In this document: positions 33,701 to 45,055 of the stretch, in pieces
How positions within the stretch are numbered: position 1 is the first letter of the stretch
How the letters are laid out: each line of letters begins with the position of its first letter
Source: Limnephilus marmoratus
Taxonomy: Eukaryota; Arthropoda; Insecta; Trichoptera; Limnephilidae
DNA length: 64,000 nt
Assembly: GCA_917880885.1 (NCBI GenBank)
Contig: OU862927.1
Span: 39,893,571 to 39,957,570 of the forward strand
Reading direction: 5' to 3'
Position numbers and translations under genes: made by a program
The notes under the pieces: generated by a model
Seen by the model: only the letters and a program-made list of their open reading frames with translations
The model's database searches: none
What the model was told of the DNA's origin: nothing

Positions 33701-36700
33701 TCCTCTTCCCTATCTCCTTCCCCTCCCCACTACCTTCAGCCTCACAAAATACCCCAATTGGGGATGCCATAGTCCCACTGGCTCCAGACGGGAGTAGTTG
33801 GGACTCTTGGGCAGTATTCATGTAAAAAATAAATAAAAATAAACCCAATGTAAATATACTTTTTATAGATAAATAAATAAATTAAATAAATCTAGTAGTA
33901 GAGGCAAACCAACATACACAACCTAACCTAATGTACTTCCTCCAAAAAATATTTACAGACCTCGCAGTAGTAAGTTTAAAAATAACAATTCGGGTGTATG
34001 TAAATTTCGCAGGGTTGCTTAGTACGCAGGCAAACTTACTGGTTTTGCCAGGCGGCAACCGGCCCGTTATTATTTCAACAACGTGACACATAACGCAACG
34101 GCTTCCGGCCGGTTTTCGCAGTATTGTCTGGCTACTCCATGAGTCGGTTGTCCAAATTCAAACACAAATTTTAGAATAGTGACTGTTATTTCCGACAGAA
34201 TTAAAGAACAAAACGATGTACATGAAAATATCAATCCCACAGATGAGAAACTCAAGCTACAAATAAATTACTGTAAACTTCAAAGGAGATTGCATTAAAT
34301 TATCTCTGCATTGATCAAATTAATTGTTATCTTTTTAATAAATTTTAACTCTTTTTGCCGCTTATCGAATTGTTATAATTTATAATCATATATTTTTTTA
34401 ACAATCTTATTGGGTAAATTATTTTTTTATTATATTTTTATAATAATTAATTACCAATCTATAACTTGAATTTTTAAAGCAACACGTACGTGTTCCCGCC
34501 ACCATTCTGACCCGGCGCTGGCCACGCTACCGGTTTGCAAACTGCCGGGATTGGATTTTTTTAAAATGCTCATTAACTTTGATAAAATATATATGTATGT
34601 ACATAATTTTTTTTTAAAACATTTCAGTCATTTTTTCAAACAAGAGCGTATTTGGAGTAAAAAATGTACATTTTTTCTATTAAATAAAACATATATTTTT
34701 AAATCCAAGTCGCCACTGATCCACCGCTACACATGCTGTTTCGCGTGTTACTGAGCTGCTAAAATGAGATAGAGTGCTAATCCTGCCGAGCAATTCTATA
34801 ACTTTTGTGAGATAGAGATCTCCTGACTTATGATTTATATGATTTTCTATGGCTGTTTTTTGCTTTTTCTATGGATATCAGGCCAGCTTCTCCGATTTAA
34901 AACGATCTAAACTAAAATACGTGACACGTGACAGCTCACAGTTGATATCTGATATTGGCCCATAGAAAAAGCAAATAACAGCCACAGAAAATCACACAAA
35001 TCTGACAGGAGATCTCGTCTGTCAGGAGATCTCGACCTCACAAAAGATATAGAATCGCTCAGTTGATAGTGATTAGTTTATAAAGAACCACTACTATGCT
35101 TTTACCGACCACTCGGTTGCGACATGTGGTGAAAAAATATTTTTATTGTTTTTAATTGAAAAAAAATATCATCACACAGCAAAATGAAAAAGACATGTAC
35201 ATTTTTTACTCCAAATATGCTCAGGAATCGTTGGTTAAAATCCTTTGGGTACTGTTACAGCCTACATATCGATCGTGCAGTTGATTAGTCAGACATCTCT
35301 GAAAAATTGAATTTTAATATGAGTATGCACTGTATGCAGTTATATGTGAAAATGTACCCTCTATCTGGTGAAATACTCACATTACTCATAAAAGCAACCA
35401 AATCAATTATAATGCAAAAAAACTTACAGTGAATTAAACAAAATGTTTATGTTTTCTGGGTCACTAGGATATTTCAATGTCTTATTATTGTATCGGACTG
35501 TTATGTCTCCCGGTGTTATTTTATAGCACATTTAATATGTAAAACACAGATACATGTAAATAATATTTGTTTTTTTTTTTATTTTTTATTTTAAACTTTA
35601 TGAGTAAAACCTCAAATTGTAATATTTTAATTAAATGAAGACAATATTAGCGTAACTCAATCGAAAATCTGGAGACAGAAAAATCAGAAAAAGATATTGG
35701 CACCAGCTTACATGGCAAATGTTCTACCAACTGAGCTAAGGTGTCTATATCCAATTCAGTCACTTTTAACTGTATCATACTTCGACTAAGAACTACCAAC
35801 ATTATCTTCATTTTCTTAACGCACATATTATTAGCTGTTATTAAACTAAATGCTAAAACTTAATATTTGGAGTTGTTTGACTGATCAAATGGACGATCGA
35901 TATTTAGAATTTAGACTTTTTTTTAAAGTAAATGTAAACACGCTCCACAAGACTCCCACTGGTGCCGATCACTTGGGATTATTGTGCGGTATTCAAATAA
36001 TATTTTCTTTTTGAAAGCAAGATAGGTCCAAACTAAAAACCTACATTTTTGGGCTCTCATACCCTTAATTTAAATATACCTATCTGAGAGAATCATACTT
36101 GTGTTGCCTATGATATGCCTTAATCACACTTTTCTTACTAGAAAAATTACTCGAGTCCTTACACATCAATCTGTCTCTTTACGAATCACATTTAGGAAGA
36201 TCAAATCCTTAAAGGTACTACTGCACCACTCACCATTAAATGTTGCTTTTACTTTCCAAAATACACTCATCAAAAATATATTACATATTAATATTAAAAT
36301 ATTTTTCAGTATTAAATAATATGTGTTCACAATTATGTCGTGCAAACTCTATCTAAATTTCTTTAAATAGACAATATACAGTGTTAATTTCAAGCGACCT
36401 CCCAGGTAAGTATGGTCCTGTTTTCATTAATTTTTAGGCAGCATCGCATTCATTGGTCAAAACATTATACATATATTTTCGTATCGGTGATCAATGAACC
36501 GGTGTATGCAATTTTTAGCCATAAGTTATTTTTAATTGTTTGTCTAGCTTGTAGTTTTTTTAGATTTTAGAAATGTATTATAAGTTTGTACAGCGCCCTT
36601 GAGGTGATTTTTCAAAAAAAACGGCGCTATACAAATCATCCAAATATTATTATTATTAAGATGTTACCTTGATATTGAAGCAGGAGAGTAACATTAGTGA

Positions 36701-36850
36701 ATAGTCCTCATGCGTGGAGTTCTGTGCGTGATTTCCTTGTGGGTGTAAGTCCCAAAGTTTGTCCCAGCTGCCACAGAACACACAGGTGTCATCTGACGGC
36801 ACCCGAAGTAATAATTCTTTAGGTTTCAAAGACATCTCTTCCAGTTTCAT
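30507..36850 (-). CDS. ZAD C2H2 zinc-finger protein, 4 coding exons (predicted 466 aa)
   Basis: On the - strand the coding exons are 36850-36668, 32726-32561, 32127-31345 and 30775-30507. They join in frame (183+166+783+269 nt). Residues ~1-100 form a ZAD dimerisation domain split by an intron, ~117-190 an acidic linker, and eight C2H2 fingers follow. ZAD-C2H2 proteins are nuclear DNA-binding factors that dimerise through the ZAD, and this layout is standard for the family. The gene converges on the THAP-ZAD gene. The C-terminal ~28 residues are read from antisense retroelement sequence. An acceptor at 36864-36865 before the ATG implies an upstream non-coding exon that I could not locate. Confidence 0.82.
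31110..31196 (+). mobile_element. SINE 3' tail in intron 3 of the ZAD-ZNF gene
   Basis: The segment GATGGAAATTATTTTCTTCAG then GTTTACGTTAAAATAAAA matches the tail of the repeat at 48787-49124 (GAGGGAAATTATTTTCCTCA and CTCATGTAAAAGAAAA). 5'-truncated. Confidence 0.5.
31345..32127 (-). CDS. ZAD-ZNF gene exon 3: linker and fingers 1-6
   Basis: Acceptor GTGTTGCAG, donor CACAGTG/GTGAGT. An acidic polar linker is followed by six C2H2 fingers, starting at ECPVCGKVFLNRQ, FLCHLCGQVFAKK, FPCLRCRNKSYAN, YACPKCRVRFCSG, YVCPECSQKCHTP and VSCPECGVFFFGK, each with an H-x3/4-H tail. All metal ligands are visible. It is phase 1 at both ends. Confidence 0.88.
32561..32726 (-). CDS. ZAD-ZNF gene exon 2: ZAD second half
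   Basis: Encodes LVNVSGSGGLCETCVSRLRD then TSFRTQVEAAGALLQQTKEE. The C-x2-C pair and final helix complete the ZAD begun in exon 1. The flanks are GCTGCAG and GGAG/GTATGT. Confidence 0.83.
32817..33400 (+). mobile_element. LINE reverse transcriptase C-terminal fragment in intron 1
   Basis: The + strand encodes LIQSHIEYGILAWGNAYSSA and KAQKLIIKIILKLLG, then YIACKLYNTLPAMNRQT in broken frames. This is the C-terminal region of a Jockey/CR1-like LINE protein, antisense to the host gene. 5'-truncated. Confidence 0.75.
33437..33835 (+). mobile_element. tRNA-derived SINE
   Basis: A tRNA-like head (GTAGTGCAGCGGTAAGGCGC as A box, then a damaged B-box region AATCCCGGCG) leads into a ~330-bp body ending AAAAAATAAATAAAAATAAA. 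The body is shared with 54236-54655 and, more distantly, with 30160-30360 and 61840-62090. Confidence 0.75.
33990..34560. other. Intronic sequence with GC-rich inverted words
   Basis: CCGGCCCGTTATT..., CTTCCGGCCGG and CTACCGGTTTGCAAACTGCCGG suggest a decayed DNA element. The ends are not resolvable. Confidence 0.3.
34644..35222. mobile_element. Fold-back MITE in intron 1 of the ZAD-ZNF gene
   Basis: The outer arms GAGCGTATTTGGAGTAAAAA and the inverse (ending ACTCCAAATATGCTC) enclose 579 bp. An inner pair (34801-34880 against 34965-35050) shares CTTTTGTGAG, GAGATCTCCTGA and the word TTGCTTTTTCTATGG in opposite orientation. Non-coding. Confidence 0.7.
35223..35690. other. Intronic AT-rich sequence, nothing recognised
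   Basis: No exon, repeat or RNA signal that I can support. Confidence 0.45.
35698..35752 (-). repeat. tRNA-like 5' half (SINE relic)
   Basis: Read on the - strand: CACCTTAGCTCAGTTGGTAG, then an anticodon-arm-like segment. The A box is well preserved, but there is no T arm or B box and no acceptor pairing. This is a pseudo-tRNA or SINE head, not a functional tRNA. Confidence 0.45.
35753..36479. other. Intronic AT-rich sequence, nothing recognised
   Basis: Small open frames here have no domain or conserved pattern. Confidence 0.45.
36480..36658 (+). mobile_element. LINE 3' end
   Basis: The sequence TACAGCGCCCTTGAGGTG...GGCGCTATACAAATCATCC followed by ATTATTATTATTA has the hairpin-plus-repeat 3' end typical of CR1/Jockey-like LINEs. 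It ends 9 bp before the exon 1 donor of the ZAD-ZNF gene. Confidence 0.65.
36668..36850 (-). CDS. ZAD-ZNF gene exon 1: start and ZAD first half
   Basis: The ATG at 36850 gives MKLEEMSLKPKELLL, then DDTCVFCGSWDKLWDLHP and DYSLMLLSCFNIK. The C-x2-C pair and L-x-x-C-F-x-I helix mark a ZAD. The donor is AAG/GTAACA. The acceptor TTGTCATTCAG at 36864 sits 13 bases before the ATG. Confidence 0.8.
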
Positions 36851-36863
36851 CTCTTGTTGGTAA

Positions 36864-37590
36864 CTGAATGACAAAAAAGTATTCATAGAAAAGTGTGTTA
36901 ACCCGTCTGCTTGTTTAAGAATAAATACATCCCAAAACACGTAATCGCTTTATACTTTAATAAGACCAAAAACGTCCCGAGCGACCTTACATTTTAAAAG
37001 CTATTTATCTCTCTTCCTCTCTTGCAAAAATATGTATTTTTCTTTTAACCAGAAAGAGAACGAAATAATGCTTTATATTGTTTTCGAAACATGAAAGCTA
37101 TCTTACATAGACATTTTACAATCTCGATCCAAAGTGACGGTTTCAGAATTTATGTGTGAAACTGAGGCTTCCGGATTGTGAGGTGCGAATATATTGAACC
37201 AAGCAGACAGGTTAAGTATCAATAAATAGGATATTATATTTACAACTAGCTGACACGGCAAACTTCATACCGCTTCAGAATCCAGAATCAACAACTGTTG
37301 TGTTAACTTATTAGCTGAATAAAATTTAGATTTTTATTAAGTTAAAAATTACACAATGAAGCAATTATTGGTGCTCAACTGTCTGTGTTTTGTTTTTGTC
37401 AGTAAAAGAGATGGCGTTGAGTAGGGATTTATATTTTTTGTGATTTTCTTACTTTTACACTTGCTTACGGGAATTGCGTTATTATTATTAATTATTGTAT
37501 TTTTCCTCTGGAGGGGTGCAGACATACGTTCGCCGTTTGTCTCATTTTCGACTGTTGACATTTAGTGTGTAAGAAAGAGGGGCAGCATTA
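36864..37590. other. Upstream flank of the ZAD-ZNF gene, no promoter identified
   Basis: No second exon or clear TATA/initiator combination is seen. Small frames at 37349-37561 lack recognisable motifs. Confidence 0.4.
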
Positions 37591-37880
37591 CATTATTATT
37601 ATTATTATATAATGAGCAGGCAGCATTCTGCTGATGCGCTCATATCTAATTTTACAGTAAATTTTAATTTTTAACTAAGTTAGTCCTTTCTTCTCTCTAA
37701 ATATGAAACCAATAGAGCTTTGAATTGGTTTATGTTAGTTGCATCTATGACATGTTGTGGGAGTTTGTTCCAAGCTTCTTCACTCTATTTGCAAGGAAGT
37801 GTTTTCTAGGATTAGATGCAAAAGGCGTTTTGGTAATTTTTTTTTGAGTGTCCACGGAGAATTATATTTTTATTAGTAGT
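37591..37880 (-). mobile_element. 5'-truncated LINE C terminus
   Basis: The TTATTATTATTATTATAT tract at 37591 is the antisense tail. The - strand encodes HFLANRV and a LWNKLPQ-like segment, followed by NQFKALLV-type sequence typical of Jockey/CR1 C termini, with frame breaks. Confidence 0.6.
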
Positions 37881-38159
37881 GAAGATTCCTTGGATGCCAG
37901 GGCAGCTGTAGTGTCCAGATAAAAATAACATGTGAACAAAAGCAAAACAATCATCGCATTGACATTGATTTTTTGCATTTTTGGAATTCACTCACTATTC
38001 AATATTATACTTATCATATAATATAATATATTGCTGCAGCTCTTTCTAAAGTTGAGAATTTGTTCCATACAAAATGTATGAGGAAAAGAATTTTCTTCAT
38101 AATTTTGTTTTTCATGAATTTTTCCAATGTTTATTAAAACAGCTATTAAGCTATTCTGC

Positions 38160-40190
38160 TATTCGGAGCAGAGACAAAGGGTAAAATGCAGATTCTGCCA
38201 AAGTTTGGAAATTTAATAAAAAGGCACTTTCTAGATGAGGAAAGTGTGGAGAAGCTGAATAAAAAAAAATTAAGGTGCGCTCGGCAAAATTGAGGGAGAT
38301 ACAGCCGTTTAAAGTATAAATAAAATTTCACTTCGTGAACCGATACTACGACACTTCACCCGCCATTTTGTCACTGTTATGTTGGTATCCCAGACCTACA
38401 AACAAGAGCCAGATACGATTGTAGCCGACTTCGTGGGATAAATAAGGCGCCTAAATATGAAAAACAGAATTAATAATATAATGTAAACGAACCTCTAATC
38501 AGGTACTGGAATGGAGACAAACCATTCAAAAACGTAGGCTGTTATTTAAAGTAAAGATAACATACACAAGCCCGCTACACAAACCCTGCGTAGCCAAACA
38601 AACCATTCAAAAACGTAGGCTGTTTTTTAAAGTAAAGATAACATACACAAAAACGTAGGCTGTTTTTTAAAGTAAAGATAACTAGACAAATTTCATAATT
38701 ACGCGCCTCATCAGTTATCCCACGAAGTCGGCTACAATCGTATTTAGCTCGTCTTTGTATCAGGGATACCAACAGTGATGAAATGCTCGCTGGCACCCGC
38801 CGGTCTGTCATAGTGTCGGTTCGCGAAGTGAAATTTTATTTAACGCAATTGAAAATTAATTACTTATTCAAAAAATTTTTCTATTGCTTTCCGCACTTTT
38901 TTTCACCTTCCAGATTAAAGTTCTCAACTTAAACCATGTTTTTACCGCGTTTTAAGTTGGGCACTTTAATTTGGAAGGTGAAAAAAAGTGCGGAAAGCAA
39001 TAGAAATTTTTATTGAATAATTTTAATTTTCAATTGCGAAATTTCACTTCGCCAACCGATACTACGACAGCCCGCCCGCTGCCGCCCGCCATTTTGTCAC
39101 TGTTATGTTGGTATCCCTGACCTTATACAATCAAGAGCCTAGATACGATTGTAGCCGACTTCGTGGGATACATGGCGCGTAATTATGAAATTTGTCTAGC
39201 GGGCTTGTGTATGTGTATAAGAATAATTCTTCGACGAAACAGATTTTCAAAAATAATTAAAATGTTAAAGGAACTAAATTGGTTAACCGTGAAACAGATG
39301 CTGACCTTGAACACGATGGTATTTATCCACAAAATATTGAACAACACGTTACCAAAATACTTCTCAAATAAAATTGTATACAATAAAGACATTCACAGAT
39401 ATAGCACAAGGACGTGCAAGGAAATTAGGCTACAAAAAAAGGACAAAGCGAATACGTAGAACAGTCTACTGTACAAGGGAATGAAATTGTATAACACACT
39501 ACCAGAAACTTTAAAGTCCACACCAATTGGAAAGTTCAAGATGTATTGTAGGAGCTACATAAAACTTGAAAAAATATAGTGAATATGAAATATTATAATC
39601 AATTAGAAATTTGTAAACTTAAATGTACAAATTACTAAAATAAAAATTATTATTATTATGTTATCTTTACTTTAAAAAACAGCCTACGTTTTTAAATGGT
39701 TTGTCTAACGGGATTGTGTATGTTATCTTTACTTTAAAAAACAGCCTACGTTTTTGAATGGTTTGTTTGGCTACGCAGGGTTTGTGTAGCGGGCTTGTGT
39801 ATATTATCTTTATTTTAAAAAACATTCCAGGATTTGAATGGTTTGTCTCCATTCCAGTGCCTGATTAGAGGTTCGTTTACATTATATTATTAATTCTGTT
39901 TTTCATAATTACGCGCCTTATCATTTATCCCACGAAGTCGGCTACAATCGTATCTAGCTCTTGTTTGTATCAGGTCTGGGATACCAACATAACAGTGACA
40001 AAATGGCGTAGTATCGGTTCGCGAAGTGAAATTTTATTTATACTTCGAACGGCTGTATCTCCCTCAATTTTGCCGAGCGCGCCTTAATTTTTTTTTTATT
40101 CAGCTTCTCCACACTTTTCTCATCTAGAAAGTGCCTTACTATTAAATTTCCAGACTTTGGCAGGATCTGCATTTCATCCGAGACAAGTCC
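38160..40190. mobile_element. Large composite fold-back element
   Basis: The left arm (38165-38560) and right arm (39840-40185) are inverted copies. Shared words include TTAGAGGTTCGTTTACATTA, GATACGATTGTAGCCGACTT, TCACTGTTATGTTGGTATCC and AAGTGCGG/TTCTCCACAC-type segments. A second inverted pair (38570-38700 against 39660-39810, with AAACGTAGGCTGTTTTTTAA) and an inner one (38700-38990 against 38940-39180) are stacked inside. No transposase frame. A LINE (39216-39658) later split it. Confidence 0.75.
39216..39658 (+). mobile_element. 5'-truncated LINE in the fold-back element
   Basis: Encodes LNWLTVKQMLTLNTMVFIHK, then ILNNTLPKYFSNKIVYN and GMKLYNTLPETLKS, a Jockey/CR1-type C terminus. It ends AAAATTATTATTATTA. 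The host sequence resumes at TGTTATCTTTAC, which is continuous with TTGTGTATG before the insertion when compared with 39715-39730. Confidence 0.8.
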
Positions 40191-40572
40191 AACAAATTTT
40201 GAATTGTTGGATTTGTGATCTGATCTTTGGATCAGAAAAATCGGTCCAGCCGTTCTTGATTTATAAAACCCGAGGGAGGAATGCAGAATACGCCAATGTC
40301 AGGGAATTTAATAAAAATGCACTTTCTAGATGAGAAAAGTGTGTAGAAACTCATTAAAAAAAGAATTAATGTGCGGAAAGCAAAATTGAGGGAGATACAG
40401 CCGATCAAAGTTTTATAAAATTTCACTTCGCGAACCGATACTATGACAGCCCGCCCGCCATCTTTTGTCACTGTTAGGTTGGTATCCCGGACCTGTACAA
40501 ACAAGAGCCTAGATACGATTGTAGCCGACTTCGTGGGACCAGCGCCGGATCTGCCCCCCCCCCCCCCCCCCA

Positions 40573-40605
40573 TAACCTAACCTAACCGAACCTAACCTAA
40601 CCTTT
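40573..40605 (-). repeat. Interstitial telomere-type (TTAGG)n block 1
   Basis: About six CCTAA units (one with CCGAA) directly after an 18-20-base C run and the word CAGCGCCGGATCTGCC. TTAGG is the ancestral insect telomere repeat. Confidence 0.85.
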
Positions 40606-40662
40606 CTAGCGGGCTTGTGTATGTTAACCCAGCACCGGATCTGCCCGCCCCCCCCCCCCCCA

Positions 40663-40709
40663 TAACCTAACCTAACCTAACCTAACCTAACCGAACCTAA
40701 CCTAACCTT
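40663..40709 (-). repeat. Interstitial telomere-type (TTAGG)n block 2
   Basis: About nine CCTAA units, one CCGAA, again preceded by a C run and CAGCACCGGATCTGCC. It is a tandem copy of the block 1 arrangement (period about 90 bp). Confidence 0.85.
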
Positions 40710-41108
40710 TCTAGCGGGCTTGTGTATGTTATCTTTACATTAAAAAACAGCCTACGTTTTTAAATGGTTTGTCTGGCGGGATTCTCCATTCCAGTGCCTA
40801 TTTACATTATATTATTAATTCTGTTTTTCATAATTACGCGCCTTATAATTTACCCCACGAAGTCGGCTACAATCGTATCTAGGCTCTTGTTTGTATCAGG
40901 TCCGGGATACCAACATAACAGTGACAACGATGGCGGGCGGGCTGTCATAGTATCAGTTCGCGAAGTGAAATTTTATAAAACTTTGATCGGCTGTATCTCC
41001 CTCAATTTTGCTTTCCGCACATTAATTCTTTTTTTAATGAGTTTCTACACACTTTTCTCATCTAGAAAGTGCATTTTTATTAAATTCCCTGACATTGGCG
41101 TATTCTGC

Positions 41109-41521
41109 ATTTCACCCAAACCCGATTTTGTTTTATATATCAAGATTTATGTTAACTGCACTGTTCGGATTTACTGTAGCAAAAGCAGTAGCTGCGTAAA
41201 TGAATAACTATAGAAAATAAGGACAGGCTTAATACACAATTAAAAAAACCTTTTGTAGTAGTAAGATAATAATGAGGTAAGTATTTCAGTTTTCGGTAAT
41301 TGTTCGGAACAAACGTCAATGGTTAATACGCACTTTTTTTGATAAAACTTTTAGATTCTTCTTAATTACCATAAAAGACAACTATTTGCATTAAGGGAGG
41401 TTGAAAATGTTACATTTTTAATTTTATTTACGTAATTTGAAAATTTGCTTTCACACTGTCAAATCACTCTGTTTGCAGTTCGGAACAACGTCAACGGTTA
41501 ATACGCACTTTTTTTTATAAA
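41109..41521. repeat. Outer fold-back flank, diverged duplication
   Basis: GGTTAATACGCACTTTTTTT occurs at 41320 and 41495. 41350-41460 is the inverse of 3895-3995. Non-coding. Confidence 0.55.
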
Positions 41522-44130
41522 ACTTTTTTTTTTTTTTTTAATTTATTTATTGCAACATTTATTATAATTACAATTTTTCAACAAATATATAATTTTTTTT
41601 TACAGGAATTTTTTTTTACTACCCTTCCATTTAAAGCATTTGCTTGTGTATGGAAGGGGAGTGTACATAAATGCTATTAGTTATTTAGTTATAAGTTAGT
41701 ACTTAAATAATTAATTGTACATAAATATATGTGAGCTGCAGTATTTGTTTGATAATGGTGTGAATTTTTTTAAAAAAAGAAAGAATGTAATGGAAAACTA
41801 AGGATATTTGTAAGATTAATTGACAGTAATTTTTTTCTTAAGAATATTTTTAAAATGTCTCTTGACAGAGAGCAGTATCCGGGTTTTATCATTAATGCTT
41901 CTGATTTCTTCTGGTAGACGATTGAAAAAAGTTCTTCCCTGGTAAGTATAATGATGCTGTGCAAAAGACGTATTTAGTTTTGGGCATAGAAAAACATGTT
42001 TAAGTCGAGTTCTGTTTTCATTTAAAAATGGATATTTATCTTTTTCCTTTATAATTTGAATCAATGAATTTTTAATATATAAATCTTTAAATGTGGGTAC
42101 TTGAAATTCTTCAAACAGGCGTTCTGTTGGGTAGTCTAAGGATTTTTTTAATATAATTTTAATAATTGTCCTTTGTACAATTTCTATTGGAAGAAGGTTA
42201 CATTTATATGCAGATCCCCAACTAATAATAGCGTATTGTAGAGTGGATTGAACTAAGGCATAGTAGATTAAATATAGATTTTTTATCGACAGAAAATTTC
42301 TAATTCTTAAAAATATATATATTAATTTTCTGATTTTGTTTACTACTTGACATATTTGTTCCTTCCATTTCAGATTTTTGTCGATAATTACTCCGAGATA
42401 TTTAATTTTATTTGTTGTTTTTAATATTGTACAGTTTGATTTGCAATAATTTTGGCTATGAATTTTAGTATTATCGTGTATGACAATGTTAAAATTTTTG
42501 GGAGCATCGTTTGGATGGATTGCAAATGGAATTACAAATGTCTTTTCACTATTTAGTGATAGTAAATTAGTGTCGAAAAAATTCTTAAGCGTGTTGATGT
42601 CTTCTGTGGCCTTTAATTCTACATTTTCCCAAGTCTTTTCACTTATTATTAATACTGTATCGTCGGCGTATGATGTAATTTGACCATTTAAATGTTGAAA
42701 AAAAATATCATTTACATATATGGTAAAAAAAAATTGGTCCAAGCACTGTACCTTGCGGGATTCCAAAGCTTGAAATCTCTTGATCACTATTAACATGATT
42801 GATTTTTACCACTTGAGGGCGGTTTTTTAAGTAGTTTGTGATCCATTTAATCGCGTTGCCTTTAATGCCAATATTATTTAATTTTTTTAATAGCATCTCA
42901 TGGGATATGCTATCGAATGCCTTTCTGAGGTCAATAAATATACCCGCACATTTTTTACCTTTATCTAATGATTCGTAAATGTATGAAGTTACGTTAGCAA
43001 TGGCATCTTGTGTGCTGAGCGATTTAATAAAACCAAACTGGTTTTTGTGTAGTATTTTATTACTATCTAGGAAATTTACCAATTGTTTCTTTACTATTTT
43101 TTCAAATATCTTTCCTATGTTAGAAATTAGACAAATTGGGCGATAATTCGTTACTTGTTGCGGATCACCAGATTTGTAAATAGGTGAGATTATTGTGTTT
43201 TTGTAATTCATTGGAAATATTCCTTTCGTTAAACTCAAGTTTATTAAATGAGTGATGGGTTTTATTAAGTAAGATTTCATAGATTTTAACATTTGTGCCG
43301 TAATAGAATCAAAACCGGGAGACGAACCTCCTTTCATATTTTCTATTATTTTTAAGATTTCACATTCTGTTGTTATTTCAAATGTTGAAAGTATATTACG
43401 TTTCCGTAATTTTTTATTTTTTTGTTTTTCTGGGTTAGAAGGCTTATGAATATTTTTCGCAAGATTTTTTCCAACATTTGCAAAGAAGGAATTAAATATG
43501 TTTGCACATTGTTTAGGCTGTAAATTGGCATCTATAATTTTTTTATCATGTTCGATGTACTTAATATTTTGTGTTTTTTTTGTATTGTCTATGGCCAAAT
43601 TCACAGTTTTCCACATTTGTTTATGGTTATTTTCTGAAGATAATATTTTATTTTTAAAGAACTCTTCCTTACTTTTTTTAATATAAGATGTTAATTTATT
43701 TTTATATTTTTTATAAAAAATATATGCTTTTTCATCATGGGGATTTTTTAAAGTTGTTTTATAAAGTTTTTCTTTGTTTCTGATAGATATTATAAGTCCT
43801 TTGGTAATCCAAGGTTTTAAACATCTTAATTTTGATTTTATGTGTATTATTATTTCAGTTGTCGAATTTTTAATGTGTTGTGACAGGATTTTTTCAAAGT
43901 TTTTCGAACATATTTCGGTATCATCACTCTTTAAAACATTGTTCCAATTTTCCATTTTTAGTTTTTCAGAGAGAATAGTCATGTCTATTGTTGATTTTTT
44001 GGGTACTAAATTATGTTTTTTATGTTTAATATTATTATTATACAGAAGTTAGCATGAATGATGATCAGTTATGTTAGTTTTCCAAACAATTGATTTTAGT
44101 TTATGAAGATCTTTAATGTTTACGTTTTAA
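41522..44130 (-). mobile_element. Jockey/CR1-like LINE, 5'-truncated, 2.6 kb
   Basis: On the - strand the element has a long reverse transcriptase frame and a poly-A/ATAAATTAAA-like tail (the T run at 41522-41541). It is inserted in the fold-back field: sequence left and right of it (ACGCACTTTTTTTTATAAAA; ATACACAAGCCCGCTACAC) belongs to that family. The endonuclease region is missing, so it was a truncated insertion. Confidence 0.87.
41816..43982 (-). pseudogene. LINE reverse transcriptase ORF, one frameshift
   Basis: Frame 1 (43982-42708) contains GGSSPGFDSITAQML, SPIYKSGDPQQVTNYRPICL, FIDLRKAFDSISHEMLLKKL and GIPQGTVLGPIFF. Frame 2 (42796-41816) resumes with YVNDIF, SYADDTVLI (the YADD catalytic motif), KIKYLGVIIDKNLKWKEQI and the C-terminal domain. 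The break is at an A run near 42725. All main reverse transcriptase motifs survive, so it is young or only lightly decayed, but it lacks the N-terminal endonuclease. Confidence 0.88.
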
Positions 44131-45047
44131 ATTAAGATAATATACACAAGCCCGCTACACAAACCCTGCGTAGCCAAATAAACCATTCTAAAACGTAGGC
44201 TGTTTTTTAAAGTAAAGATAACATACACAATCCCGTTACATAATCGTTGACGTTTGTTCCGAATTGGCTGTTGATGTGATAGTTGGTTAGTATTTTTCTT
44301 CTCTTATATGATAACCCAAAATATGATCCTAAAACAGGTTCTTAGTTTGGAATAATTACCAAAATAAAATGTGCATATTAAGCGTGTCATTATTTTCTGT
44401 AAACTTAATTTTAAAACAGTAATATAAATAATATATTATTATGTTATTTTTAATCATAATTGAAGTTCATAATATTGAAATCTGTCTAACCTTTCAATAA
44501 GAAGTAATTTATACATTTTATATAAGTAGGAGTATATGGAAGACATTTTCGGGTGTATTTTTCTACTAACGTCAAATCAAAGTCATAAATAAACCAAAAT
44601 CTCGTCAAAGTAAATGTTTTATCAAAACAATTTCGACAACAAATTGACAAATCCCAAGCTGTCAAAATAAAATTCCATAGAAATAATATAATCGCGCGAG
44701 TCAGTGATGGAAGTCAAAAGTCGAAACATTTTGGTAATCGATGTCGAAATATTTATTACCGGAAACATCTCAAGAAATGATATAACCCTATTTAAATGGC
44801 GGTATTTTAATGGCGAGAATCCATAGTAAACTTAAACAAGTGCAATTTTTCCCAGCTAAATTCCTTAATAGGAATAAGGCGGCAAACACAAAAGAGCTTA
44901 GAGTTATTTAATGTGCAAAATATCGTCATAAAATTTTAGAAAGCGGACAGGATGACCGTAATAAATGATACGCTCGAAAATCATTTTTTACGAACGCAGC
45001 GAAAATTTAGAAAGCGAACAAGAAATTAAGTCGGCAGTTTTGACGAA
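44131..45047. repeat. Fold-back family fragment and unrecognised AT-rich sequence
   Basis: 44140-44230 repeats the AAACGTAGGCTGTTTTTTAA unit. After that there is no recognised feature, apart from a diverged inverse of 2350-2390 near 44720. Confidence 0.45.
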
Positions 45048-45055
45048 CACCCAAC
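45048..45055. repeat. hAT target duplication, left
   Basis: CACCCAAC, repeated exactly at 45862-45869. Confidence 0.85.

Larger units (their letters stand above)
40280..41108. mobile_element. Second fold-back element of the same family
   Basis: The arms 40280-40538 and 40855-41108 are near-perfect inverted copies starting GCAGAATACGCCAATGTC. The centre holds poly-C tracts, two telomere-type repeat blocks and CTAGCGGGCTTGTGTATGTT words. It has the same arm sequence as 3985-4087 and is related to 38160-40190. Confidence 0.78.

Noticed and set aside
35698..35752. Possible tRNA on the - strand
   Set aside because: Only a 5' half with an A box; no T arm and no acceptor pairing.
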